A DNA stretch of 29,193 bases from a bacterium Ga0077546. Its GTDB lineage: Bacteria; Cyanobacteriota; Vampirovibrionia; Obscuribacterales; Obscuribacteraceae. Position 1 is the first letter of the stretch; each line of letters opens with the position of its first letter. The position numbers and the translations under genes were made by a program. The stretch lies in contig LNEX01000465.1 of the NCBI GenBank assembly GCA_001464165.1, forward strand, positions 1-29,193, read 5' to 3'. Positions 16,701-24,325 of the stretch are shown here, one piece after another. Below the pieces are notes generated by a model. The model did not search any database and was not told where the DNA came from. It saw nothing but the letters and a program-made list of their open reading frames with translations.

Positions 16701-18313
16701 CCCTCTTGGTTGGGGACGAACCAGCCACTCTGCCGACCCAAGTAAGAATCAATAGACATCACCAACTTCTCGCGCAAGTGGTCTATGGGTGGATTAGTTA
16801 CCTGGGCAAAGCGCTGTTTAAAATAATCGTAGAGCAATCGTGGCTGACTAGAGAGCACCGCCAGCGGTGTATCATCGCCCATAGAATAAATAGCTTCATG
16901 AGCGGTAGAAGCCATCACCAATAGTATTTGAGCGATGTCTTCTTTGCCGTAGCCATAGGCTGTTTGCAAGCCAATTAGATCACTATCGGCGAGTTTAATC
17001 TGCTCAGCAAATGGTTCGGCTGAAAATTCTACCCGTTCACTATCAACCCACTGGCTGTAGTCATTCTCAAGAGCAACTTCGCTTTTAACTTCAGAATCAG
17101 TCTTTACTTGGCCACTAGCAATATCAACAGAAATCATCTGCCCCGGCCCTAGGCGGCCTTTTTTCAAGACTCTGGCCTGGTCAAAATCGACAACGCCGGC
17201 TTCTGAACTCAAAAAGACAGTGCCATCATCAAGCACAGTGAAGCGAGCCGGACGCATACCGTTGCGATCAAGCTTGGCCCCCACGGTTTTGCCATCGCTA
17301 AAAACAATCAATGCCGGCCCATCCCAGGGCTCTTGGATGGCAGCGAAATATTTATAGAAGCCCGCAATCTCATTCACAATATTGCTCGAGGCATCAGGAA
17401 TGAGCTGCATCAAAGCTGACTCAGGTCTGCGACCGAGGCGCAAAAGCAATTCTAGAGCATTATCTAGACTACCTGAGTCTGAGGTGTTAGCACTGACGAC
17501 AGGATAGAGCCCCTCTGGATCGCTTGCCCAATCGGGATGCTCAAGCACCATTTCTCGGCACTTCATCCAGTTGCGATTGCCCAAGAGCGTATTGATTTCG
17601 CCATTGTGGCCTAACAATCGAAAAGGCTGGGCCAAGCGCCATTTCGGCAAAGTATTGGTACTAAAACGACGGTGGTAAACAGCAAACTGACTAGAATAAG
17701 CTTGATTGATCAAATCTGGATAAAGGATCTCCAGTTCATAAGAGCGCACCATGCCCTTGTAGACAATCGTTTTTGCCGATAGCGAAGCAATATAAAAATC
17801 AGAATATTGATCGCCATAACTGCGCAAATAGGTCATTGTCCTTTTGCGAGCAAACAAGAGCTTACGCTCAATTAGGTCTTCTGACCACTGGGGCGGGCAG
17901 CTGACAAATATTTGCTCAATCACTGGACAAGTAGACTTCGCCAAAGGACCCAAAATATCTCTATTGAGAGGAACCTGCCGCCAGGACCTAGCTGCAAGCT
18001 CGAAGCCCTCTCCCAGCAAGAAACGCTCTAGCTGTTCACGACAAAAGTCAGCGCCGGCTTGTGGTAGAAAGACCATACCTACGGCAGCCTGCGAAGCAAA
18101 AGAAGGATCCTCCTGGGCAAATAGGGCCCAGGGAATAGCAGTAAGAATACCCGAGCCATCACCAGTAACACCATCGGCCCCGCAAGCACCACGGTGCTCC
18201 ATACGACTCAAGGCCGTAAGGGCCTCACGTATGACATGATTGCTACTGTGCTGTCGATACACGAAACCTACGCCACAAGCATCTTTCTCAAAGGTGGTAT
18301 TAGCTTCGTTCAT
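13748..18313 (-). CDS. gltB: glutamate synthase large (alpha) subunit
   Basis: The 1521-aa enzyme transfers the amide of glutamine to 2-oxoglutarate to make two glutamates, completing the GS-GOGAT route. From the ATG at 18313 (GGAAAG close upstream; a TTG at 18328 is less likely) the first 12 residues are a propeptide and Cys13 ('DACGVGFV') is the expected N-terminal nucleophile of the class II amidotransferase domain. Further motifs are 'GHNGEINTLLGNRNWM' in that domain, the central domain, the FMN/TIM-barrel domain ('KPGEGGQLPAHKV', 'GNDGGTGASAL'), a 3Fe-4S cluster site 'CIMARVCHTNNCPVG' (C-x5-C-x4-C, about residue 1130), and the C-terminal GXGXG beta-helix. Length is normal. No small subunit gene (gltD) is in the window, so the electron donor (NADPH via GltD, or ferredoxin as in cyanobacteria) is undecided. 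First gene of the operon with amt. Confidence 0.96.
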   Translation of the reverse strand: MNEANTTFEKDACGVGFVYRQHSSNHVIREALTALSRMEHRGACGADGVTGDGSGILTAIPWALFAQEDPSFASQAAVGMVFLPQAGADFCREQLERFLLGEGFELAARSWRQVPLNRDILGPLAKSTCPVIEQIFVSCPPQWSEDLIERKLLFARKRTMTYLRSYGDQYSDFYIASLSAKTIVYKGMVRSYELEILYPDLINQAYSSQFAVYHRRFSTNTLPKWRLAQPFRLLGHNGEINTLLGNRNWMKCREMVLEHPDWASDPEGLYPVVSANTSDSGSLDNALELLLRLGRRPESALMQLIPDASSNIVNEIAGFYKYFAAIQEPWDGPALIVFSDGKTVGAKLDRNGMRPARFTVLDDGTVFLSSEAGVVDFDQARVLKKGRLGPGQMISVDIASGQVKTDSEVKSEVALENDYSQWVDSERVEFSAEPFAEQIKLADSDLIGLQTAYGYGKEDIAQILLVMASTAHEAIYSMGDDTPLAVLSSQPRLLYDYFKQRFAQVTNPPIDHLREKLVMSIDSYLGRQSGWFVPNQEGAKSIHLSTPILNERELDKLIHLGTEDKAFASEIVSLLFLPSENNLDKALSNLCKRAVEAVRDHKSVLILSDRGVNSERVAIPALLAVAAVHHELIRQGLRLECSIVLETAQAWTTHHFACLFGYGAQAVCPYLALEIVRHSCGDSAVISLVELSNETAQANFRAAIEEGLQKVLSKMGISSLSSYIGAQIFECIGLGENVVERCFVGTPSRIGGLEIDDIERDLLDCHRRAFPFSHKQLINYGMMSSRPGGEYHGNNPKIVKALHSALGISRKVVSIQERQEQFRQYSALVRERPPLALRDMLTFASDRGAIALDQVEPAAEIVKRFCTGGMSLGALSKEAHEVLAIAMNRLGAKSNSGEGGEDPLRYYAIADVKADGTSESFPGLRGLKPGDSASSAVRQVASARFGVTPEYLVTAQQLEIKIAQGAKPGEGGQLPAHKVSPYIAKLRRAKEGMQLISPPPHHDIYSIEDLSQLIYDLRQVSAQAQISVKLVAEVGIGAVAVGVAKANADIVQVSGNDGGTGASALSSIKHAGAPWELGLVEVHRALIGNDLRHRVLLRVDGGLRSGWEVVMAAMLGANEYGFGSIALIAEGCIMARVCHTNNCPVGITSQKEKLREKFTGVPEQIVDFFLFIAEEVRMTLAQLGYSSLDEVLGRAELLKVKPDVKPHKVEQVNLDFLLEKAEFSPLSKNSKDSEAWRLPQVSPHTDLSGLNDQILADAEVQAAIAHHGDVVKAYAIKNTDRSVGARIGGTLAKLYGDTGFKGRIALRFKGSAGQSFGAFIVDNIKLTLTGEANDYVGKGMSGGTIVIKFPQTAPIYKHSWQNVIAGNTCLYGATGGYLYCAGQAGERFAVRNSGAVAVVEGSGDHCCEYMTGGAVAVLGPVGRNFAAGMTGGLAYVLDSDTKFRANYCGEADKRLSAVTGPAAAYLRQLIERHHQATASQRALDILQNWEAYLPQFLLIVPIGEEDNQLLKASDDLLLGIS

Positions 18314-18369
18314 ATCTTTCCAATGCAAAGCCGGACCATTGCTGGCCGCAGGTTAAGGCTCTTGAGCAA

Positions 18370-18398
18370 ATTATAGTAGCAAGAAAATGTTAAGTAAA
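18370..18398 (-). promoter_or_regulatory. probable sigma70-type promoter for gltB-amt operon
   Basis: On the minus strand there is a perfect TATAAT (18375-18370) and TTTACT (18398-18393, 4 of 6 matches to TTGACA) separated by exactly 17 bp. Transcription would start near 18362, about 50 nt upstream of the gltB ATG at 18313. I see no clear NtcA-type GTA-N8-TAC site centred upstream. Confidence 0.6.
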
Positions 18399-18475
18399 GC
18401 TGAAGAGCGTTTTCGTACACATTCACGAAAGCAGGCCAGGGGCTGCCATAGCTGCACCGTTACAAGAAGCAATAC

Positions 18476-18502
18476 TTCACACGATATATCTGTTTGTATA
18501 CT
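18476..18502 (+). promoter_or_regulatory. possible promoter of the queuosine-salvage gene
   Basis: TATACT (18497-18502, 5 of 6 consensus bases) is preceded by TTCACA (18476-18481, 5 of 6) with a short 15-bp spacer. The start site would be near 18509, leaving a leader of about 16 nt before the ATG at 18525. No Shine-Dalgarno sequence is visible in that short leader. Confidence 0.35.
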
Positions 18503-18524
18503 AAGGGCCCTTGCATACTAAAAT

Positions 18525-19589
18525 ATGAACGACCAGAATTCGCGCATCACTCTTTCAATCGACAAAAAAGCCCAGCCTATCTTGCACTCGGCAGCATACG
18601 TTGCCGCTCGAGCCAAGTTTGTCAGCATCAACTTGGCCGCACTAAAAAAATTAGCCACCGACCTCAGGCACAACTTAGGCACTGATAATGGTACTGAGAG
18701 TGGCGCTAGCCACTGGCTAGAAAGCGCACCAGCCCTAGTGAAAAACTATTTCAAAAGTCTCAGCCTAGAAAATCGCCTCCTATTTCTGAAAGTTTTTCAT
18801 ACCATCGGTTTCTGCTATTGGGCCGAGCATGGAAGTAAACCCTGGACAATTGAAGGACCAGCAGAAGTTCTTTCTGAACGAAAATACAACGGGGCCATGG
18901 CACTGCTTGTGAGCATGGCTACCAATGCAGATTTTCTCAACTTAGAATATTTAGCCAGCTTGAACCTAGAGCAATTCAAAACATTGCTAGCGGGCCAAGG
19001 CAGTAACATCGATTCGCTAGCACTGCTGACAGAGCGCCATGAATTTATTGTCGCCTTAGCTCAGAATCTCAGTGGTGAAAACTATTTGCAAGTTCTCTTG
19101 CCTCAATTAGCTACAGCTTCTGCAAGAGAACTGGCACTCAAATTTGCCAACGAATTACCAGGCTATTTAGACATTGCTCAATACAACGGTAAGGAAATTC
19201 TCTTTCTCAAACGAGCTCAGCTTCTAGTTTCAGACCTAAATCACACCCTGGTATCAAGCGCCACTACAGCGATTTATAAGATAGAAGAGCTGACCGCTTT
19301 CGCCGATTACAAACTGCCGCAGCTCCTGCGCCACTATCAAGTATTGATTTACGAAGCGGCTCTAGCCCAGCGAATTGACGAGCAAATTGAACTGGCACCA
19401 GGCAGTGCCGAAGAAGTAGAAATAAGAGCAACGACAATCGTCGCTGTTGAATTAATTAGACAGGAGCTAGAGAAACTTGGTTTAGCCTGCAGCGCTGCGG
19501 CCATCGACAACCAGCTCTGGCAGTTGTCTCAGAGGCTAGACAAGTCGAAAGTGAAGCCATATCACCGTTGTAGAACTATATTTTACTAG
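18525..19589 (+). CDS. queuosine-5'-phosphate N-glycosylase family protein (DUF2419 / Qng1)
   Basis: Members of this family (human QNG1/C9orf64, 'queuosine salvage protein') hydrolyse queuosine 5'-monophosphate to free the base queuine, which tRNA-guanine transglycosylase can then insert at the anticodon wobble position. At 354 aa it has the family length (about 340). Recognisable blocks in family order are 'VSINLAALKKLATDL' (33-47), 'FLKVFHTIGFCYWAEHG' (87-103), 'LTERHEFIVAL' (168-178), 'FLKRAQLLVSDL' (227-238), 'LTAFADYKLPQLLRHYQVLI' (256-275), 'GSAEEVEIRATTIVAVELI' (293-311), 'IDNQLWQL' (327-334) and the terminal 'PYHRCRTIFY' (345-354). No signal peptide, so cytoplasmic. It is divergent from gltB, and no other queuosine gene is nearby. 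The family assignment rests on remembered motifs; the exact substrate is inference. Confidence 0.85.
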   Translation: MNDQNSRITLSIDKKAQPILHSAAYVAARAKFVSINLAALKKLATDLRHNLGTDNGTESGASHWLESAPALVKNYFKSLSLENRLLFLKVFHTIGFCYWAEHGSKPWTIEGPAEVLSERKYNGAMALLVSMATNADFLNLEYLASLNLEQFKTLLAGQGSNIDSLALLTERHEFIVALAQNLSGENYLQVLLPQLATASARELALKFANELPGYLDIAQYNGKEILFLKRAQLLVSDLNHTLVSSATTAIYKIEELTAFADYKLPQLLRHYQVLIYEAALAQRIDEQIELAPGSAEEVEIRATTIVAVELIRQELEKLGLACSAAAIDNQLWQLSQRLDKSKVKPYHRCRTIFY

Positions 19590-19841
19590 TGCTATTTTCT
19601 GTGACTCTCAAGATAACTATCAACAGCTGTATTACATGCAAATTGAATGCCGCGCACCGTGACCATGACGCAAGCAATTGATACAACACAAAAGGCCAAA
19701 GAACCTGTGTCCATTTAACTTACCTACCATTACCCTAACAAACAAGCCACTGACAACATCATGGCTCAAAAGACATAAAGAAGGTGTCAAGGTTATGGTG
19801 CTGGAATAAAGAAAAGGTCAAAAGAGCTCAGACTCTGTCCT

Positions 19842-21014
19842 TTAGGGCGCCACGGGGCGGGCTTTAAATTCCACAGCTGCCTTCACCAGCTTATCAACAT
19901 CATCCATCAGATCTACGCCTCTTTTGGCTGGATCAAACTTAAGGGCTGCATTGAGTAAGTTCAATCTGTCAGTCAAATGCTTCTCATAGGACACCTGACC
20001 GAATACTCTTTGCTCGCACCAAGCCACTTTGGTGGCCAATCGCACTGCGGGAGCCGGAGGGGTAGCGGCCTCAATAATGGCCTGATCAGCTGACGCTGGT
20101 TGGTGACTCACCTGAGGGCTGTCCTGAGCAGATTGAGAAGAGTTATCCACCGCACTGCGAGGTCGAACCCTCACTCCAGCAAAGGGGCCAAACCCAGGAG
20201 CAAAGAAAGACGGGCCGCCTGCAGCTGGCATGCCATTCATGGGAATGCCGAGCAAAGCACTGCCCATTTTAGCAAGGAAGCTGCCACCGCCTGTACCGGA
20301 ACTCCCCGCAGTGGCTCCAGACTCAGCACTGTCGACAGTGGTTGAAGACTGACCAAGAATTTTCTTGTGCAATTTCCTTTCAGCATAGTCCTCTAAGGCA
20401 TCGGTGCGATCACCCAAAGCCGAATCAGGCATAGCTTTAGCGAAAGCCTTAACTTCCATACGGCTAAGCCGCTCAGAGAGAGCTTCACCGTCATAAGTCT
20501 GTTCGAGGATGGCCTGCTCAAGAGCAGTTACTCGCGGGTAAGAGCCTGCTGTTGATGCGGCACGAGGGGGCGGTTCATTCAACTCCACACTACCAGCTGC
20601 GCCTGCTGGGGCAGACTGAGCATTAATCTCTGGCCCTTGCTCATCAGGACTCTGATAGCCAGGCCCAGGAACAACCATCTGTTTATGCAAAGTAGTTTCA
20701 ACATAGCTTTGCAAACTATCGGTCCGGTCGCTCAGGTCAGCGCCATCTGATGATTTGCCAAAGGCTTTAGCTTCCATACGAGCCAAGCGAGCCGGCAGAG
20801 CATCTGCCACATACGATTTACCTAATATGGCGGTCTCCATTGCCGTTATGCGAGGATAATTATCGAGATCTGAGGCTCCCTGAGCGCGAGCAGCAGAGAA
20901 GAAACCAACCTCAGTAAAGTGCGCTGAAGACAGAACAGTCAAACTCAGCAGAAGGGCCCCACGGCCGAGCCAGATTTTCTTCGGCGTTAGTCGGGACAAA
21001 GATCTTGCAAGCAT
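19842..21014 (-). CDS. exported protein with repeated ~60-residue modules, 390 aa
   Basis: No named family is recognised. A hydrophobic segment (about 16-30) followed by 'SAARAQG' near residue 45 suggests a Sec signal peptide. Two copies of a 60-residue module follow: residues 53-112 ('YPRITAMETAILGKSYVADA') and 159-218 ('YPRVTALEQAILEQTYDGEA'). Both contain 'RL.RME.KAF.K', 'DRTD.L..Y' and 'LHK'. A third, diverged module lies at about 327-357 ('KVAWCEQRVFGQVSYEKHLT'), sharing the 'E..(I/V)(L/F)GQ.Y...L..RL..L' pattern. Linkers are rich in Ser, Gly, Pro and Ala (about 221-320). The module repeats the theme 'one element, one acquired extension, one length check', but its biochemical role is unknown. 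It may be a cell-envelope protein. It is divergent from the photolyase gene. Confidence 0.75.
   Translation of the reverse strand: MLARSLSRLTPKKIWLGRGALLLSLTVLSSAHFTEVGFFSAARAQGASDLDNYPRITAMETAILGKSYVADALPARLARMEAKAFGKSSDGADLSDRTDSLQSYVETTLHKQMVVPGPGYQSPDEQGPEINAQSAPAGAAGSVELNEPPPRAASTAGSYPRVTALEQAILEQTYDGEALSERLSRMEVKAFAKAMPDSALGDRTDALEDYAERKLHKKILGQSSTTVDSAESGATAGSSGTGGGSFLAKMGSALLGIPMNGMPAAGGPSFFAPGFGPFAGVRVRPRSAVDNSSQSAQDSPQVSHQPASADQAIIEAATPPAPAVRLATKVAWCEQRVFGQVSYEKHLTDRLNLLNAALKFDPAKRGVDLMDDVDKLVKAAVEFKARPVAP
20361..20540 (-). repeat. second copy of the 60-residue module
   Basis: This encodes residues 159-218 of the 390-aa exported protein. Aligned without gaps to the first copy (20679-20858), it matches at roughly half of positions, including YPR, TA, E.AIL, DRTD and LHK. 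The DNA itself is diverged, so the duplication is old. Confidence 0.65.
20679..20858 (-). repeat. first copy of the 60-residue module
   Basis: This encodes residues 53-112 of the 390-aa exported protein. It is the partner of the module at 20361-20540. A shorter diverged relative is encoded at about 19944-20036. Confidence 0.65.
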
Positions 21015-21165
21015 GCCCCATTATGGCATTACCCCCGCATCACTGCCTTGACTCTGTCTAACCTGCCGAACTCAGCCTAAAATGAGCCTCAAAATCAGAC
21101 ATTCGACTTGACGTTTCTGCGCTGTTCACGCTAGCAGGAAACAATATTGTCTGAGGCAAAATGCT

Positions 21166-22608
21166 ATGGCTGTGCAGCTTGTTTGGTACAAAAAGGATTT
21201 ACGTGTAGCAGATCATCTGCCTTTATCGCTGGCAGCCAAACAGGGCCCAGTGCTCTGCGTTTATGTAATCGAGCCAGAAATTATACATGCTGCTGAATTT
21301 GACTCAAGCCATCAAGTCTTCATCAATGAATGCTTAGAAGACCTCCACAGTAAGCTGGTCAGACTCAATAGCGGCCTTGTTATTTTGCGAGGCAATCTAC
21401 CCGAAGCCTTCGAAAAACTGAGACAAGAACTAGCATTTGAAAAAATTTGGTGTCATGAAGAGATTGGCAACAAAGTCACATATGTGCGCGACTTACGTCT
21501 TCAGTCGTGGTGCAAGAGCACTGGAATTGCCTATGAAGAGCTACCACAAACTGGGGTAATCAGAAGGTTGCGCACTAGGGATGGCTGGAGCGAGAAATGG
21601 TTTAGCCGCATGAAGGCACCGCGAATTCAAGCACCAACCTCGACCTTAACGATTCTGAATGATGATCAGGACTGGCTCAAGAGACTGAGCGGCTTTGGTA
21701 AAATTCCAAAATTATCGGCTTTGGATTTGCCACCATCAACGAAGCCACTCGCGCAAAAGGGCGGTGAATCTAACGGCCAGAATGAACTTGCTTCATTCCT
21801 CATTGACCGAAGCCAACACTATCGCACTGGTATATCAAGTCCGATCACAAGCCGCATCACCTGCAGCAGACTTAGCCCCTATCTGACATTTGGAGCACTG
21901 TCTATGCGCACAGCCTATCAAGCTAGTGTTATGCGCCGGGCACAGCTATCAAAGCAACAGAATAACGGCCACTGGCAGAATAGTTTGACAGCTTTTGAAG
22001 AGCGCTTGATCTGGCATTGCCATTTCATGCAAAAGTTTGAAGACGAGCCACAAATAGAATTTCAGAACATGAGCCGGGTCTGTGACGGCCTGAGAGAAGA
22101 CGCCTTTCGTCAAGACTACTTCGACGCTTGGTGCGAAGGTTTGACCGGTTATCCCATGATAGACGCCTGTATGCGCGCTCTAAAGCAGTCGGGTTGGATT
22201 AACTTTCGTATGCGAGCAATGCTAGTTTCTTTTGCTTCTTACAACCTCTGGCTGCACTGGCAGCCTACAGCTGTTTATCTCGCCCGTCACTTCTTAGATT
22301 TCGAACCGGGAATTCACTACCCTCAGTTTCAAATGCAATCTGGTACGACAGCCATCAACGACGTTCGAGTCTACTCAGCCTCGAAGCAAGGGCGAGATCA
22401 AGACCCAGCCGGTATCTTTATCAAGAAATATGTGCCTGAGCTGACCAATGTTCCTATCGAATATCTGCACCAGCCAGAGCTAATGCCACCACTCTTCCAA
22501 CAATTTCACGGCTGCATCATAGGCAAAGACTATCCCTCCCCAATCGTTGATGAAAAGGCTTTGCGTACAGCAAAAGACAAAATATTTCAGTTGAGAAAAA
22601 CAGTGTAA
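21166..22608 (+). CDS. phr: photolyase/cryptochrome family protein
   Basis: This 480-aa flavoprotein belongs to the family that repairs UV-induced pyrimidine dimers using blue light, or senses blue light. The N-terminal alpha/beta domain (1-130, 'VQLVWYKKDLRVADHLPLSL') is followed by the helical FAD domain. FAD-domain motifs are 'SRLSPYLTFGALSMR' (234-248), 'FEERLIWHCHFMQKF' (277-291), 'AWCEGLTGYPMIDACMRALK' (321-340) and 'GWINFRMRAM' (343-352). In E. coli PhrB the last is 'GWMHNRLRM', and the 'NNGGWQWAASTGTD' segment lining the flavin is here 'GIHYPQFQMQSGTTAINDV' (382-400). It is thus a divergent subfamily, so dimer repair is likely but not assured. The start ATG has GAGG 9 nt upstream. It is divergent from the repeat protein and convergent with the c-di-GMP regulator, whose end is 7 bp away. 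Confidence 0.92.
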   Translation: MAVQLVWYKKDLRVADHLPLSLAAKQGPVLCVYVIEPEIIHAAEFDSSHQVFINECLEDLHSKLVRLNSGLVILRGNLPEAFEKLRQELAFEKIWCHEEIGNKVTYVRDLRLQSWCKSTGIAYEELPQTGVIRRLRTRDGWSEKWFSRMKAPRIQAPTSTLTILNDDQDWLKRLSGFGKIPKLSALDLPPSTKPLAQKGGESNGQNELASFLIDRSQHYRTGISSPITSRITCSRLSPYLTFGALSMRTAYQASVMRRAQLSKQQNNGHWQNSLTAFEERLIWHCHFMQKFEDEPQIEFQNMSRVCDGLREDAFRQDYFDAWCEGLTGYPMIDACMRALKQSGWINFRMRAMLVSFASYNLWLHWQPTAVYLARHFLDFEPGIHYPQFQMQSGTTAINDVRVYSASKQGRDQDPAGIFIKKYVPELTNVPIEYLHQPELMPPLFQQFHGCIIGKDYPSPIVDEKALRTAKDKIFQLRKTV

Positions 22609-22615
22609 ATATGAC

Positions 22616-24325
22616 CTAAGCCGGTTTGCCCCAAAGCCAACCTTGACCAAATGGCACACCCATTTCGACTAATAAATCGAGTTCTTCCCGGCACTCAATG
22701 CCTTCAGCAACCAATTCAGCGCCCAGAGAATTGACAACTTTCACTAGCCGTTTGAGTAAACGAGCTTTAGCAGGCTCTTCAGAAATTCCAGAGACATATT
22801 TGCGATCGATTTTGACTATGTCTGGCTCAAGGATAATTAAACTCTCAAGGGAGCTGCGGCCAAAGCCTACGTCATCTACGGCCACAAGCAAGCCTCGCTC
22901 TTTCAGAGCTTGCACATGATCGCGCAGATAGGCTGGGTCACCAATGAACTGCTGCTCGCTAATTTCTATAACATAGTTGCCATCGGTTTTATTGGCAGGG
23001 AAAAGAGTCATCAAACGCTCAATGGGAGTATCCATGATCGTTGACGGGAAGAGGTTTACGTGGAATCTTGCCGTTTGATCAAACTTAGGATCAGGACAAG
23101 CTGAAAGGCAAGTTTTCAAACAACGCAAGTCAACAATGGTGAGCAAGTTGTGCTCAACAGAGACGCGGAAGAGATCATCGGGCATCTCGAAAGCACCGGC
23201 AGGACCACGACTTAAGATTTCGTAAGCGACTACTTTTTCATCACTAAGGTGGAAAATTGGCATGGATACGGCACGGAAGCAGTCGCCGCGACGCAACTTC
23301 TCGGTCAACTCTTCGAGTGCAGCTTTATCAGGAGACTGTCCAGCGCCAGCTTGCTTATGCTTCTCGCCGGAAGAGACGCGGTTCTTACCAAGCATCTTCG
23401 ACTCACGCACAGCCAATCTGGCTAAAGAAAGTACTTCTTCTATTGAACAAAACTCGTAAGGAAGAGCCAAGACGCCCAAACTAGCAGTTACTCTGACGGT
23501 CTCAGAAGCCAATCGCAACGGGCTTTCAGCCACAGCTAAACGGATTTTCTCAGCAACCAACATACCTTCGGCAAAACGAGTATCTGGCAAAATCAAGAGG
23601 AACTCGTCACCACCAAGGCGTGCCAGATGGTCAGTTGGTCTAACGGTCTCCCTAACACGGTCGGCTATTTCATGGAGGACTACGTCACCCACTGCATGAC
23701 CAAACTGCTGATTGATGCGATCAAAGTCATCGCAATCGATCAAGACTGTCACTAAATTCCAACCACCACGCTGGGCCCGCACATACTCTGCCTCAAGGGC
23801 TTTTTCTAAGCCTGCTCGACTGAGAGCTTTAGTAGCGGCATCAACATTGGCAATAGTATCTAACTGTTGATTGGCTGCAAGAAGTTTTTTATTAGAGTCG
23901 TGCAACTGCTCTTCAAGCTGCTTCACCTGCATGGCATGGCGAATCGACTGCAACAAGACACGAGCATCGACTTCATCTTTCACTAGAAATTCACGAGCGC
24001 CAGAGCCAATTGATTGAGTGGCAATATCATCTTTACTGCTATTGCCCACCACCACCACTGGCACACTAGCGTCTTGGGCTCTCAGCTGGCGGAATTTATC
24101 AGCACCATCATTACCAACCCCGTTTTTTGAGCAATCCAGCAAAACAACATCGACCCCGCCTTCGCCAAGGCGCTTTAAGCCGTTTGCGATATTCTCTGTA
24201 AATTCCATGGAGATTTCCATGGAGGCATCGGGCCCCGACACTTTCTTGAGCACATCCTTAAGGGCGAACGCACCCCCAGCTGTGTCTTCGATTAGTAATA
24301 CTTTGGTCTTCCTGGCTTCCATCAT
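22616..24325 (-). CDS. REC-GGDEF-EAL response regulator (cyclic-di-GMP turnover)
   Basis: The product is a 569-aa cytoplasmic signalling protein. Residues 7-130 form a receiver domain with phospho-acceptor D64 and the acidic pair E13-D14; the usual switch Thr/Ser is Gly94 and the Lys-Pro is K116-D117. A short coiled linker (about 133-157) leads to a diguanylate cyclase domain (about 160-318) with intact GGDEF (238-242) and an RxxD inhibitory site RPTD (229-232). Last is a phosphodiesterase domain (about 335-569) with the EAL signature as EIL (369-371), N424, E454 (YVIEISE), D484-D485, K505, E541 and Q561. All main metal-binding residues of active EAL domains appear present. It could both make and degrade c-di-GMP. 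The ATG at 24325 is preceded by an in-frame stop, and it overlaps the stop of a short leader ORF. No sensor kinase is adjacent. Confidence 0.93.
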   Translation of the reverse strand: MMEARKTKVLLIEDTAGGAFALKDVLKKVSGPDASMEISMEFTENIANGLKRLGEGGVDVVLLDCSKNGVGNDGADKFRQLRAQDASVPVVVVGNSSKDDIATQSIGSGAREFLVKDEVDARVLLQSIRHAMQVKQLEEQLHDSNKKLLAANQQLDTIANVDAATKALSRAGLEKALEAEYVRAQRGGWNLVTVLIDCDDFDRINQQFGHAVGDVVLHEIADRVRETVRPTDHLARLGGDEFLLILPDTRFAEGMLVAEKIRLAVAESPLRLASETVRVTASLGVLALPYEFCSIEEVLSLARLAVRESKMLGKNRVSSGEKHKQAGAGQSPDKAALEELTEKLRRGDCFRAVSMPIFHLSDEKVVAYEILSRGPAGAFEMPDDLFRVSVEHNLLTIVDLRCLKTCLSACPDPKFDQTARFHVNLFPSTIMDTPIERLMTLFPANKTDGNYVIEISEQQFIGDPAYLRDHVQALKERGLLVAVDDVGFGRSSLESLIILEPDIVKIDRKYVSGISEEPAKARLLKRLVKVVNSLGAELVAEGIECREELDLLVEMGVPFGQGWLWGKPA

